Origin: Dichelobacter nodosus
Lineage (GTDB): Bacteria; Pseudomonadota; Gammaproteobacteria; Cardiobacteriales; Cardiobacteriaceae
NCBI RefSeq assembly: GCF_001263335.1
Contig: NZ_LGVW01000028.1
Coordinates: 62,001 to 126,000 of the forward strand
Reading direction: 5' to 3'
Length of the DNA: 64,000 nt
The notes beneath the pieces were generated by a model. It worked only from the letters and a program-made list of their open reading frames with translations, was not told where the DNA came from and did no database searches. Positions 56,513 through 64,000 of this stretch are shown here, in pieces; position 1 is the first letter of the stretch; every line of letters starts with the position of its first letter. The position numbers and the translations under genes are program-made.

Positions 56513-57826
56513 ATGAACGCTAAATTACCGCTTTTTGTGGTACTCCTATCCGCATTATGGCTCAATGGCTGCAATCAATCGAAAGCAGATGCCGAAAAAC
56601 AAACCAAACGCCCGCCGCAAATGCCGCCGGCAGTGGTTGACGTATTAACAGCGAAAGCACAAACCGTAACCGTCACCGAAAATCTCCCCGCGCGTTTGGA
56701 AGCTTCGCGCGAGGCGATTATCGTGCCGCGGGTCAGCGGCATTGTGTTAACGCGTTTATTTGAGGAAGGCGGTTTGGTACGCGCCGGACAAGTGCTTTAT
56801 CGATTGGATAGCGGTATTTATGATGCTGCTTTAAATACGGCTCAAGCGAATTTACAAAAAGCACAAGCCGCACTCGCCCAAGCAAATGCTACTTATCATA
56901 TGCAAAAACAAACGGTTGACCGTTTCACGCCGCTGGTTAAAGCCAACGCGATTTCTCGACAAACTTATGATGAAGCGCTCGCCGCTTTGAAAGTACAAGA
57001 AAGTAATATTGCCGCCGCAAAAGCCAATATTGCCGCTGCAAAAGCTGCGGTTAAAACGGCAGAAATTCAATTAAGTTACACCGAAATTCATGCGCCCATC
57101 GCTGGTCGGATTGGCATTTCACAAGTAACAGAAGGCGCGTATGTTACGGCGTCAATGACGCCGATGGTAAAAATTCAACAACTCGATCCGTTGTATGTCA
57201 ACATCACGCAATCGGCGAGCAAAATTTTGAAATTAAAGAAAGAAATTGAAAAAGGACAAGTAGAAAGCAATCAAAGCAATGCGTTTAAATTGTCTTTTAC
57301 TGACGGCACACCTTATCCAACTACGGGACAATTATTATTTGCCGATCAAAGTGTTGAAGAAAGTACCGGTCAAGTGACTTTGCGCGCGCAAGTTGCAAAT
57401 ACGGAAAACGATTTGCTCCCAGGGCTTTATATGCGCGTTGAAGTACCACAAGCAACGTTTCATAAAGCTTATTTGATTCCGCAGCAAGCCGTTATTCGCG
57501 GCGCCACGGATATCGTTTTTTTAGTCAATCCTGATAAAACGTTCCGCCCGCAGCCGGTTATCATCAGCGGTCAACAAGATCATTTTTGGATTGTTACGCA
57601 AGGATTAAATGACAATGATCAAGTTATCGTTGAAGGCACTTCAAAAATTAATATGGGCGCAAAGGTGATTGAACCGCGTCCGTGGCAAGAACAACAAACG
57701 ATTACGCCCACACAACAAAAATCAGCGCCGCCCGCAGCTGATGCCAAAAAACCGCTCGCAGATCACGATCTGCCCAGCAAAAAAGGACTTTTTGCCATCG
57801 GCGCGCGAGATTTCACCGCCCGCTAA
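56513..57826 (+). CDS. RND efflux periplasmic adaptor (AcrA/MexA type)
   Basis: 437 aa lipoprotein (LNGC, Cys20). It shows the lipoyl half-motifs, an alpha-hairpin (about 105-190, Ala-rich) and the beta-barrel segment with YTEIHAPIAGRIG. It joins the inner-membrane pump to the outer channel. The operon order is adaptor, pump, channel. Start ATG follows AGAGGA. Confidence 0.93.
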   Translation: MNAKLPLFVVLLSALWLNGCNQSKADAEKQTKRPPQMPPAVVDVLTAKAQTVTVTENLPARLEASREAIIVPRVSGIVLTRLFEEGGLVRAGQVLYRLDSGIYDAALNTAQANLQKAQAALAQANATYHMQKQTVDRFTPLVKANAISRQTYDEALAALKVQESNIAAAKANIAAAKAAVKTAEIQLSYTEIHAPIAGRIGISQVTEGAYVTASMTPMVKIQQLDPLYVNITQSASKILKLKKEIEKGQVESNQSNAFKLSFTDGTPYPTTGQLLFADQSVEESTGQVTLRAQVANTENDLLPGLYMRVEVPQATFHKAYLIPQQAVIRGATDIVFLVNPDKTFRPQPVIISGQQDHFWIVTQGLNDNDQVIVEGTSKINMGAKVIEPRPWQEQQTITPTQQKSAPPAADAKKPLADHDLPSKKGLFAIGARDFTAR

Positions 57827-57851
57827 TTTATCCGTTTAAGGGAGCATATTC

Positions 57852-60800
57852 ATGGCTAAATTTTTTATCAACCGCCCAATTTTTGCTTGGGTTGTTGCCA
57901 TCTTCATTATGATTGCGGGACTTTTTTCTGCTACGCGGTTACCGATTGAACAGTATCCCAGCATTTCCGCGCCCACAATTAATATTTCTTTTGCTTATTT
58001 AGGCGCCAGTGCGCAAACCATTCAAGATTCCGTTATTTCGATTATCGAAGAACAAATGAACGCCATTGAAGGCATCGATTATATGGAATCAAAAGCCTAT
58101 TCCAATGGACACGGCGCCATTACGATTACCTTCCATTCCGGTATTGATGCGGATTTGGCGCAAGTAAACGTACAAAATAAACTTTCCCAAGTTGAATCAC
58201 GTTTACCGCAATCCGTGCGCAATATGGGGATTATGATTTCCCAAGCCAGTGATAACTTTTTACTGCTCACCGCGCTTTACGCTGAAGATAATGCACGACA
58301 AGATATTGGCGAAATTTCCGATTACGCCGTGCAAGTCATTAAACCCGAATTGCAACGCGTCAGCGGCGTTGGTGAAGTGCAAATTTTTGGTTCCGAACGC
58401 GCGATGCGGATTTGGGTTGACCCGCAAAAACTCAAAAGTTACAACTTATCTTTTGCCGACGTACAACAAGCCATCGCTTCACAAAATATACAAATTACCG
58501 CCGGTACTTTGGGCGATACGCCAAACGTATTAGGGCAACAATATAGCGCCAGTATCCATATTCAAGGATTACTCGGCAGCGTGGAAGAATTTGAAAAAAT
58601 CGTCATCAAATACGATTTCAATGGCGCAACCGTGCAACTAAAAGATGTGGCAGTAGTTGAACTCGGTAAACAAACTTATGCTTTTAATACGCGTTTAAAT
58701 GGAAAACCCGCCATTGGGATCGGCGTGCGTTTGTCTTCAACGGGTAACGCCGTTGCCGCTGCCAAAGAAATCCGCACCAAAATGGAATCGTTATCGCATT
58801 ATTTTCCAGAAGGCGTTTCTTGGGATATTCCTTATGATACCTCCACATTTATCAAAATTTCCTTGGGAAAAGTGCTTCATACTTTAGCGGAAGCCATTTT
58901 ATTGGTGTTTATTGTGATGTATTTGTTTTTGCAAAACATTCGCTACACCATTATCCCCACGATTGTGGTGCCAATTTCGCTTTTAGGCGCGCTCGCGCTG
59001 ATGTATCCCATGGGATTATCGATCAACGTATTAACGATGTTTGCCATGGTTTTGGTCATTGGGATTGTGGTTGACGATGCGATTGTGGTGGTTGAAAACG
59101 TGGAGCGCCTCATCGTCACGGAACAATTAACGCCTTATCAAGCCGCGCAAAAAAGTATGCAACAAATCACCAACGCGGTTATCGGCATTACTTTGGTTTT
59201 AATTTCCGTATTTATTCCGATGGCATTTTTATCGGGCGCAACCGGTGCCATTTATCGCCAATTTTCTTTGGTGATGGCAGCTTCCATCGGTTTTTCGGCG
59301 TTTTTAGCTTTATCATTAACGCCAGCTTTATGCGCCACGATTTTAAAACCAGCGCGTCATCACGCGAACAAAACGGGCTTTTTTGCCGGTTTTAACCGCA
59401 TCATTAAAACGATTACCCGTCTTTACCAAGAAACCGTTGGCAGATTGATTCGCTTGAGTTATGCGATGATGGCGGTTTTCTTCGGACTGGTACTACTTTC
59501 TGTATTTATTTTTACGCGCATTCCAACTTCTTTCTTGCCGGTTGAAGACCAAGGAACCGTGATAACAACATATCAATTACCCGCCGGCGCCACTTTAGAA
59601 CGCACCAAACACATGATCGAAAAAGCCGAAGACATCGTGTTAAACAACAAAGATCTGGTCAAAAGTATGACGACGGTAATCGGTTTTAGTTTCAGCGGTC
59701 AGGGACAAAACATGGCGTTCAGCTTTATTTCGTTAAATGATTGGTCGCAACGCCGCGGAAAAGGACAAGATTCCATTTCCTTCACCCGCCGTTTAAATGG
59801 CATGTTGCAATCGATCAATGAAGCTTTTATTTTTGCACTCACGCCGCCGGCAATTCCCAGCTTGGGCGTTTCGTCCGGATTTTCGTTATATTTACAAGAC
59901 CGCAATAATCAAGGACACGAAGCATTGCTTGCCGCGCGCAATCAATTAATCGGCATGGCGCGCCAAAGTAAAATCCTCACCAGCGTTCGTCCCAGCGGTT
60001 TGGAAGACGCAACGCAATTGCAAATCGATATTGATCGTAACGCTGCTTTTGCGCAAAAAGTGCCGTTAACCTCAATTGCGCATACTTTGGGAAACGCGTT
60101 GGGTTCTAACTACCTCAATGATTTCCCTAATAAAGGACGCATGCAACGCGTTTACGTCATGGCGCAAGCAAATGCACGCATGCAGCCGGAAGACGTATTA
60201 AATCTCACCGTTGCCAATTTAAGAGGAGAATTGGTGCCAATTTCTTCTTTAGCCAACGTGAAATGGATTAAAGGCTCGGAACAAGTAACCCGTTATAACG
60301 GTTATACCGCGATGGCAGTGGAAGGCGCGGCGGTGCCCGGTCATTCCACGGGGGAAGCGATGGCAGAAATTAGCCGTTTAGCCGCACAATTGCCCGATGG
60401 TTTCGCCGTTGAGTGGACGGGACAATCTTTGGAAGAAATCCGTTCCGGACATTCCGAATACTATATTTATGCGTTTTCAGCTTTAGCGGTATTTTTGTGT
60501 TTGGCGGCTTTATATGAAAGCTGGTCAATTCCGTTTGCCGTGTTATTAGTGGTGCCGTTGGGTATTTTCGGCGTTACCATGGGTAACTTTTTCCGCGGTT
60601 ACGAAAACGATATTTACTTTAAAATCGGTATGATTACCGTGATGGGACTTTCTGCTAAAAACGCCATTTTGATCATTGAATTCGCTAAAGAATTACAAGA
60701 TGACGGCATGAGCAAAGTGCGCGCGGCGATGTCGGCGGCTGCTTTACGGTTTCGTCCGATCATTATGACTTCATTGGCGTTTATCGCTGGTGTTGTGCCG

Positions 60801-60992
60801 TTATATTTTGCCAGCGGCGCCAGTTCTTCTAGCCAACGCGCCATCGGTACCAGCGTTTTATGGGGCATGTTAATTGGCACTATTTTGTCAATATTTTTTG
60901 TTCCCATTTATTACGTCGTCATTCGTAAAATTTTCTCTGGCAAAAAACGAAATACCGATGCCGAATCCTCACTCACTCATCAGCAAGGTTAA
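57852..60992 (+). CDS. RND multidrug efflux pump (AcrB/MexB, HAE1 family)
   Basis: 1046 aa, the standard HAE1 length. Twelve transmembrane helices and two large periplasmic loops. The proton relay is present: the Asp pair in IGIVVDDAIVVVENVERL (about 402-419) and the Lys in GLSAKNAILIIEFAKEL (about 930). GGGAG precedes the ATG. The substrate is probably amphiphilic drugs or host antimicrobials; this is family knowledge. Confidence 0.96.
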   Translation: MAKFFINRPIFAWVVAIFIMIAGLFSATRLPIEQYPSISAPTINISFAYLGASAQTIQDSVISIIEEQMNAIEGIDYMESKAYSNGHGAITITFHSGIDADLAQVNVQNKLSQVESRLPQSVRNMGIMISQASDNFLLLTALYAEDNARQDIGEISDYAVQVIKPELQRVSGVGEVQIFGSERAMRIWVDPQKLKSYNLSFADVQQAIASQNIQITAGTLGDTPNVLGQQYSASIHIQGLLGSVEEFEKIVIKYDFNGATVQLKDVAVVELGKQTYAFNTRLNGKPAIGIGVRLSSTGNAVAAAKEIRTKMESLSHYFPEGVSWDIPYDTSTFIKISLGKVLHTLAEAILLVFIVMYLFLQNIRYTIIPTIVVPISLLGALALMYPMGLSINVLTMFAMVLVIGIVVDDAIVVVENVERLIVTEQLTPYQAAQKSMQQITNAVIGITLVLISVFIPMAFLSGATGAIYRQFSLVMAASIGFSAFLALSLTPALCATILKPARHHANKTGFFAGFNRIIKTITRLYQETVGRLIRLSYAMMAVFFGLVLLSVFIFTRIPTSFLPVEDQGTVITTYQLPAGATLERTKHMIEKAEDIVLNNKDLVKSMTTVIGFSFSGQGQNMAFSFISLNDWSQRRGKGQDSISFTRRLNGMLQSINEAFIFALTPPAIPSLGVSSGFSLYLQDRNNQGHEALLAARNQLIGMARQSKILTSVRPSGLEDATQLQIDIDRNAAFAQKVPLTSIAHTLGNALGSNYLNDFPNKGRMQRVYVMAQANARMQPEDVLNLTVANLRGELVPISSLANVKWIKGSEQVTRYNGYTAMAVEGAAVPGHSTGEAMAEISRLAAQLPDGFAVEWTGQSLEEIRSGHSEYYIYAFSALAVFLCLAALYESWSIPFAVLLVVPLGIFGVTMGNFFRGYENDIYFKIGMITVMGLSAKNAILIIEFAKELQDDGMSKVRAAMSAAALRFRPIIMTSLAFIAGVVPLYFASGASSSSQRAIGTSVLWGMLIGTILSIFFVPIYYVVIRKIFSGKKRNTDAESSLTHQQG

Positions 60993-60996
60993 TTCC

Positions 60997-62400
60997 ATGA
61001 AAAAACCAGTTTATAGTCTTTCTTTGGCGGTATTCCTTGCCGCCTGCTCCTTTGTTCCTGATTACGAACAGCCGACCGTGGCTTTAGAGCAACAGTGGAT
61101 AAAAACCGCGCTCGATGAACAAACCACTGCCACCGCCTCGGATTTAGGTTGGCGCGAATATTTTCGCGATCCGCAGCTGCAAACGTTAATCGCCGCGGCA
61201 TTGCAACATAACCACGATTTAAAACAAGCCGCATTAACGGTTGAACGCGCTGCCGCTCAATACGGTATCGCAGAAAAAAATGAGCTGCCCGTAATTGCGC
61301 TTAATTCGGAAGTCAACCGCGCTGGAAATGTGCGCGGCGCGGAAACGAATTACCGCGTGGGCGTGGGATTTAGTAATTTTGAACTGGATTTTTTTGGACG
61401 CGTCCGCGCGATGACAACGGCAGCGTTAAATCATTATTTACAAACGCGAGAAGCGCGTGACAGCGCGCAATTAGCCGTTATCCAAGGCGTTGCTAAAACG
61501 TATTACGCCGCGCGTATCAATCAAGCTTTGATGGATCTGTCAAAACAAGTAGTTCAATCGCGGCAAAAATCCGCTGAATTAGCGCGTTTGCAATATCAAG
61601 CTGGCGTGATTAATGAAACGATTTTGCACGGTTACGAAAGCGCCATTGCCGCCGCCGAAGCTAATTATCATGGTTATCGTCGCAGCTACCAGCAAGCGTT
61701 AAACGGATTAAGCAGTTTGGTGGGTATGCCGTATCAACAATTAAACGTGCCAGCAGCCGGCGGATTAGATCAGGCATTTTCTGCATTAACTGTGCCCGCT
61801 GGACTGCCGTCTGCTTTATTGGAAAAACGTCCCGATGTGCGCGCGGCGGAATACGCTTTAAAAGCAGCAAATGCTAATATCGGCGCGGCGCGGGCGGCAT
61901 TATTTCCCAAAATCAGTTTGACCGGTTCTTTGGGTTATTTGTCTACGGAATTGGATCATTTATTAGATGAACCGCATCGCGCGTGGTCGATAACGCCTGC
62001 CGTGATGTTGCCGATTTTTGATCGGGGTTTATTAAATGCGCAGGTGAAAGTTAGTGAATTGAATCAAAAAATCGTTGTTGAAGAGTATCAAAAAACGCTA
62101 CAAACCGCTTTTCAAGAAATCGCTGATATTTTAATCGCCCGCGAAACTTATGCCGAACAATATCAAGCCGCGCAAAAAGCCGCGACGGCGCAAAACGAAG
62201 TATTGCGTCTAGAAAAATTGCGTTTTAATACGGGCGTGAGCGACGGCTTGGCTTTGCTTGAAGCTGAACGCAACAGTTTCCAAACGCAGGAACGCGTTTT
62301 ACAAGTACAATTAGGATTGCTAACCAATTTGGTAAGTTTTTACACTGCGATGGGCGGTGGATTGCAGGAATACGGCGCGCAATTACCTGATATTAAATAA
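60997..62400 (+). CDS. Outer-membrane efflux channel lipoprotein (OprM/NodT family)
   Basis: 467 aa from MKKPVYSLSLAVFLAAC (lipobox Cys17), starting 4 bp after the pump stop. The two structural repeats of TolC-like channels are seen, each with long Ala/Gln-rich helices; the family PxxFD and RxDxRAAE motifs (RPDVRAAEYALKAANANIGAARA-like, 60s before the middle) are present. It completes the tripartite pump. Confidence 0.95.
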   Translation: MKKPVYSLSLAVFLAACSFVPDYEQPTVALEQQWIKTALDEQTTATASDLGWREYFRDPQLQTLIAAALQHNHDLKQAALTVERAAAQYGIAEKNELPVIALNSEVNRAGNVRGAETNYRVGVGFSNFELDFFGRVRAMTTAALNHYLQTREARDSAQLAVIQGVAKTYYAARINQALMDLSKQVVQSRQKSAELARLQYQAGVINETILHGYESAIAAAEANYHGYRRSYQQALNGLSSLVGMPYQQLNVPAAGGLDQAFSALTVPAGLPSALLEKRPDVRAAEYALKAANANIGAARAALFPKISLTGSLGYLSTELDHLLDEPHRAWSITPAVMLPIFDRGLLNAQVKVSELNQKIVVEEYQKTLQTAFQEIADILIARETYAEQYQAAQKAATAQNEVLRLEKLRFNTGVSDGLALLEAERNSFQTQERVLQVQLGLLTNLVSFYTAMGGGLQEYGAQLPDIK

Positions 62401-62412
62401 TAAAATGCAAAT

Positions 62413-62437
62413 AAAACCCGCTTTTTAAGCGGGTTTT
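62413..62437 (+). terminator. Terminator of the RND operon
   Basis: AAAACCCGCTT pairs with AAGCGGGTTTT around TTT, and the T-run continues. Confidence 0.93.
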
Positions 62438-62563
62438 TTCATTGAACAAAACAATTTTATTTCGGCGTAAATTTTTCGTGTTCTTATGACTATTGAAAAT
62501 ATTATATGCAAAAAAATCAAACGAATAACGCAATCGTAAATAATGCCGCGCGTATTAAATACG

Positions 62564-62604
62564 CAAAAAAAAATGCGTATGTTCATCATGATGCTGAACG
62601 TACG
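62564..62604 (-). terminator. Terminator downstream of tRNA-Leu
   Basis: On the minus strand CGTACGTTCA pairs with TGAACATACG (9 of 10) around a 9-nt loop, followed by CA and nine T. Confidence 0.82.
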
Positions 62605-62639
62605 CGACATAAGACAAATGATAGAAAATAGAAACGAGG

Positions 62640-62726
62640 TGGTGCCCGGAGCCGGAGTCGAACCGGCACGGTATTGCTACCGAGGGATTTTAAGTCCCTT
62701 GCGTCTACCTATTCCGCCACCTGGGC
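62640..62726 (-). tRNA. tRNA-Leu (anticodon UAA)
   Basis: 87 nt including an encoded CCA (62642-62640). The anticodon stem AGGGA/TCCCT encloses CTTAAAA, so the anticodon is TAA. The long variable arm (CGGTAGCAATACCG) marks class II. The T-arm is GCCGGTTCGACTCCGGC. The acceptor stem GCCCAGG/TCCGGGC has an A-C mismatch at the fifth pair and a G-U at the seventh. It lies 55 bp after the secreted-protein gene on the same strand. Confidence 0.96.
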
Positions 62727-62781
62727 AATTGAGGAAGCAGATGATACCGATCGACTTTGCTTTCGTCAAGCATTTTCCGAT

Positions 62782-63663
62782 TTATTTTTCACCCAATTTC
62801 TGCCACTGAACATAATTGCCTGCATAATCATCATCTAGTTGTTTGAGTATTTTCAAAATTTCGGCGTAATACGGTGCGCGCGGATCAATTTCATGGCGGT
62901 GATACAACATAAAATCGCTTAAAGCGTGTTGCGTTTGCTGGGTTTTACTTAACGATTTTTCGCCCAAAACTTGCTCTGCCAACCGCAATTTTAATTGCAG
63001 GATTAAATCCTGCGGCGATGACGTTCCCATTCCCTGATCCGCCGCTAATGCTTTTAATCGCTGCATTTCATCGCGCATTTTGCCTTGTTCTGGATCCAAA
63101 TCTTCGTTAATCCATTTATTTGCCACAAATAATATATCCCCCAATTTCCCCAAATAATCTGATGCCTCCGCCTCATTTTTTGAACCTTGTGCTAATTGCC
63201 CCTGAAAAGACGCTAAAAAATCCTGCATTTGCGCCGGCGTTGCTTCGGTTAAATTTGTTTTGGGATATTTTTTCTGCCACGCCGCTAAATTGTTATCCCA
63301 CAAACGCGCCCAACGTTGCCATTGTTCCTTTTCCGCGGCATCTGCGGCATTATTCAGCGCCATATTTTCCCGAAAACGCAATAATTCCTGCACGATTTGC
63401 TGCGTATTGCCCTGATTAATTGCTTTTTTCACCTGATTGGGCAATTGCTGCGAATGGGCTAATAACATTTTTACCTGTTCAACAGTTTTGGGATCCAAAG
63501 GTTCGGCGGCGCGGTGTTCTTGTTGCGCCCGCACTTTTTCTGCGCCATCATGCGCGCCCACCAAAACATCTAATAACTGCGCCAGCGTTGTGGTATTTGA
63601 TTCTTCCGCCGGCAAATAAAGAGAAAATAATGCCGCAAAAATCATTAAAAAATACTTTTTCAT
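62782..63663 (-). CDS. Predicted periplasmic protein, family not recognised
   Basis: 293 aa. A signal peptide (1 to about 19, ending LPA) precedes an all-helical, Gln/Ala/Leu-rich chain with several amphipathic segments, no Cys and no transmembrane helix. It resembles helical-repeat proteins only in composition. Its ATG overlaps the stop of the upstream TPR-like gene by 4 bp, so the two are coupled. Function unknown. Confidence 0.6.
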   Translation of the reverse strand: MKKYFLMIFAALFSLYLPAEESNTTTLAQLLDVLVGAHDGAEKVRAQQEHRAAEPLDPKTVEQVKMLLAHSQQLPNQVKKAINQGNTQQIVQELLRFRENMALNNAADAAEKEQWQRWARLWDNNLAAWQKKYPKTNLTEATPAQMQDFLASFQGQLAQGSKNEAEASDYLGKLGDILFVANKWINEDLDPEQGKMRDEMQRLKALAADQGMGTSSPQDLILQLKLRLAEQVLGEKSLSKTQQTQHALSDFMLYHRHEIDPRAPYYAEILKILKQLDDDYAGNYVQWQKLGEK

Positions 63664-64000
63664 ACTTTTTCCTCATCAAAAATACGTTTACGCGCCGCAA
63701 TCAAAGCAAAATCCGCATGATCAGAATAATGCTCACACAATTGCGCCAATAATGCTGCGGCTTTTTCATGCTCTGAAAACGCGTTTTCCAAAATATCCAC
63801 CACCAATAAATAATTTTTTACCACATCAGCGTGTTGAGGATAACGTTGCGCAAAACCATGCACCAATTCCAAAGCTAGCGTGGCTTGATTTTCTTCAACT
63901 GCCTGTTTTGCCAAAGGATAAATCCAATCCGGCGATAATTCAGATGATGGATTTTTTTGATAAATGCGTAATGCCGTCGCAAAATCCTGCGCGGCTACAG
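63660..64000 (-). CDS. C-terminal part of a TPR-like protein (N-terminus outside window)
   Basis: The frame is open from the window edge for 113 codons. Helix pairs such as PLAKQAVEENQATLALELVH and NYLLVVDILENAFSEHEKAA suggest tetratricopeptide-like repeats. It overlaps the secreted-protein gene by 4 bp. The internal TTG at 63914 is not needed as a start, since the frame continues to 64000. Family not recognised. Confidence 0.55.
   Translation of the reverse strand, partial: VAAQDFATALRIYQKNPSSELSPDWIYPLAKQAVEENQATLALELVHGFAQRYPQHADVVKNYLLVVDILENAFSEHEKAAALLAQLCEHYSDHADFALIAARKRIFDEEKV

Overview
The window comes from a small-genome gammaproteobacterium of the Cardiobacteriales, almost certainly Dichelobacter nodosus, the ovine footrot pathogen. 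The strongest evidence is the secreted subtilase at 34854-36659. Counted from Ala130 of the precursor, its catalytic triad falls at Asp41, His105 and Ser277, the published AprV2 numbering, and residue 92 is Tyr (codon TAT). That is the virulent-type (aprV2) allele rather than the benign-type Arg92 (aprB2) allele. The sequence is moderately A+T-rich with short intergenic gaps. I see no IS element, prophage, CRISPR array or integrated island.

Layout. 1-7590 (minus strand): truD (cut by the window edge), a degenerate FadN-like fatty-acid protein, proS, two small secreted proteins of unknown role, and glmU. 7673-17586 (minus): the complete F1Fo ATP synthase operon atpIBEFHAGDC, preceded by pepA-rsmG-parB; no parA lies next to parB. 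17714-19809 (plus): lptF-lptG, divergent from pepA. 19880-30496: ubiK, a DUF945-like lipoprotein, an NhaP2-type antiporter, a DUF486 membrane protein, tex-dam, a stand-alone BPL_N amidotransferase-like gene divergent from bioY, trmA and an unknown lipoprotein. 30592-37198: recB with a C9 tract, a Roadblock/LC7 protein, and aprV2 with a 0.5-kb upstream region containing a good promoter and repeated palindromes. 37199-45032 (minus): the yebC-ruvCAB-tolQRAB-pal-cpoB supercluster. 45307-50025 (plus): pstSCAB phosphate importer. 50229-54421: greA, a POT-family peptide transporter and an SLC13/RCK transporter. 54535-62400: a TetR repressor and coupled membrane protein divergent from a tripartite RND efflux operon, with a perfect operator palindrome in the pump promoter. 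62640-64000: tRNA-Leu(UAA) and two genes for unrecognised proteins.

How the genes work together. Most are core functions: energy (atp), envelope building and integrity (lptFG, glmU, tol-pal), recombination and repair (ruvABC, recB, dam), translation (proS, truD, trmA, tRNA-Leu), phosphate uptake and drug efflux. The lifestyle-specific parts are aprV2 (tissue proteolysis), the peptide transporter (fits a protease-dependent amino-acid feeder), biotin uptake through BioY, and the eroded beta-oxidation-type protein. Regulation visible in the DNA includes the RND operator, palindromes beside the aprV2 promoter, terminator-like hairpins in the bioY and greA leaders, and a partial Pho box before pstS. 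Variable-looking DNA includes three exact 60-bp repeats in tolA, an 18-bp duplication in pstS and C9 in recB.
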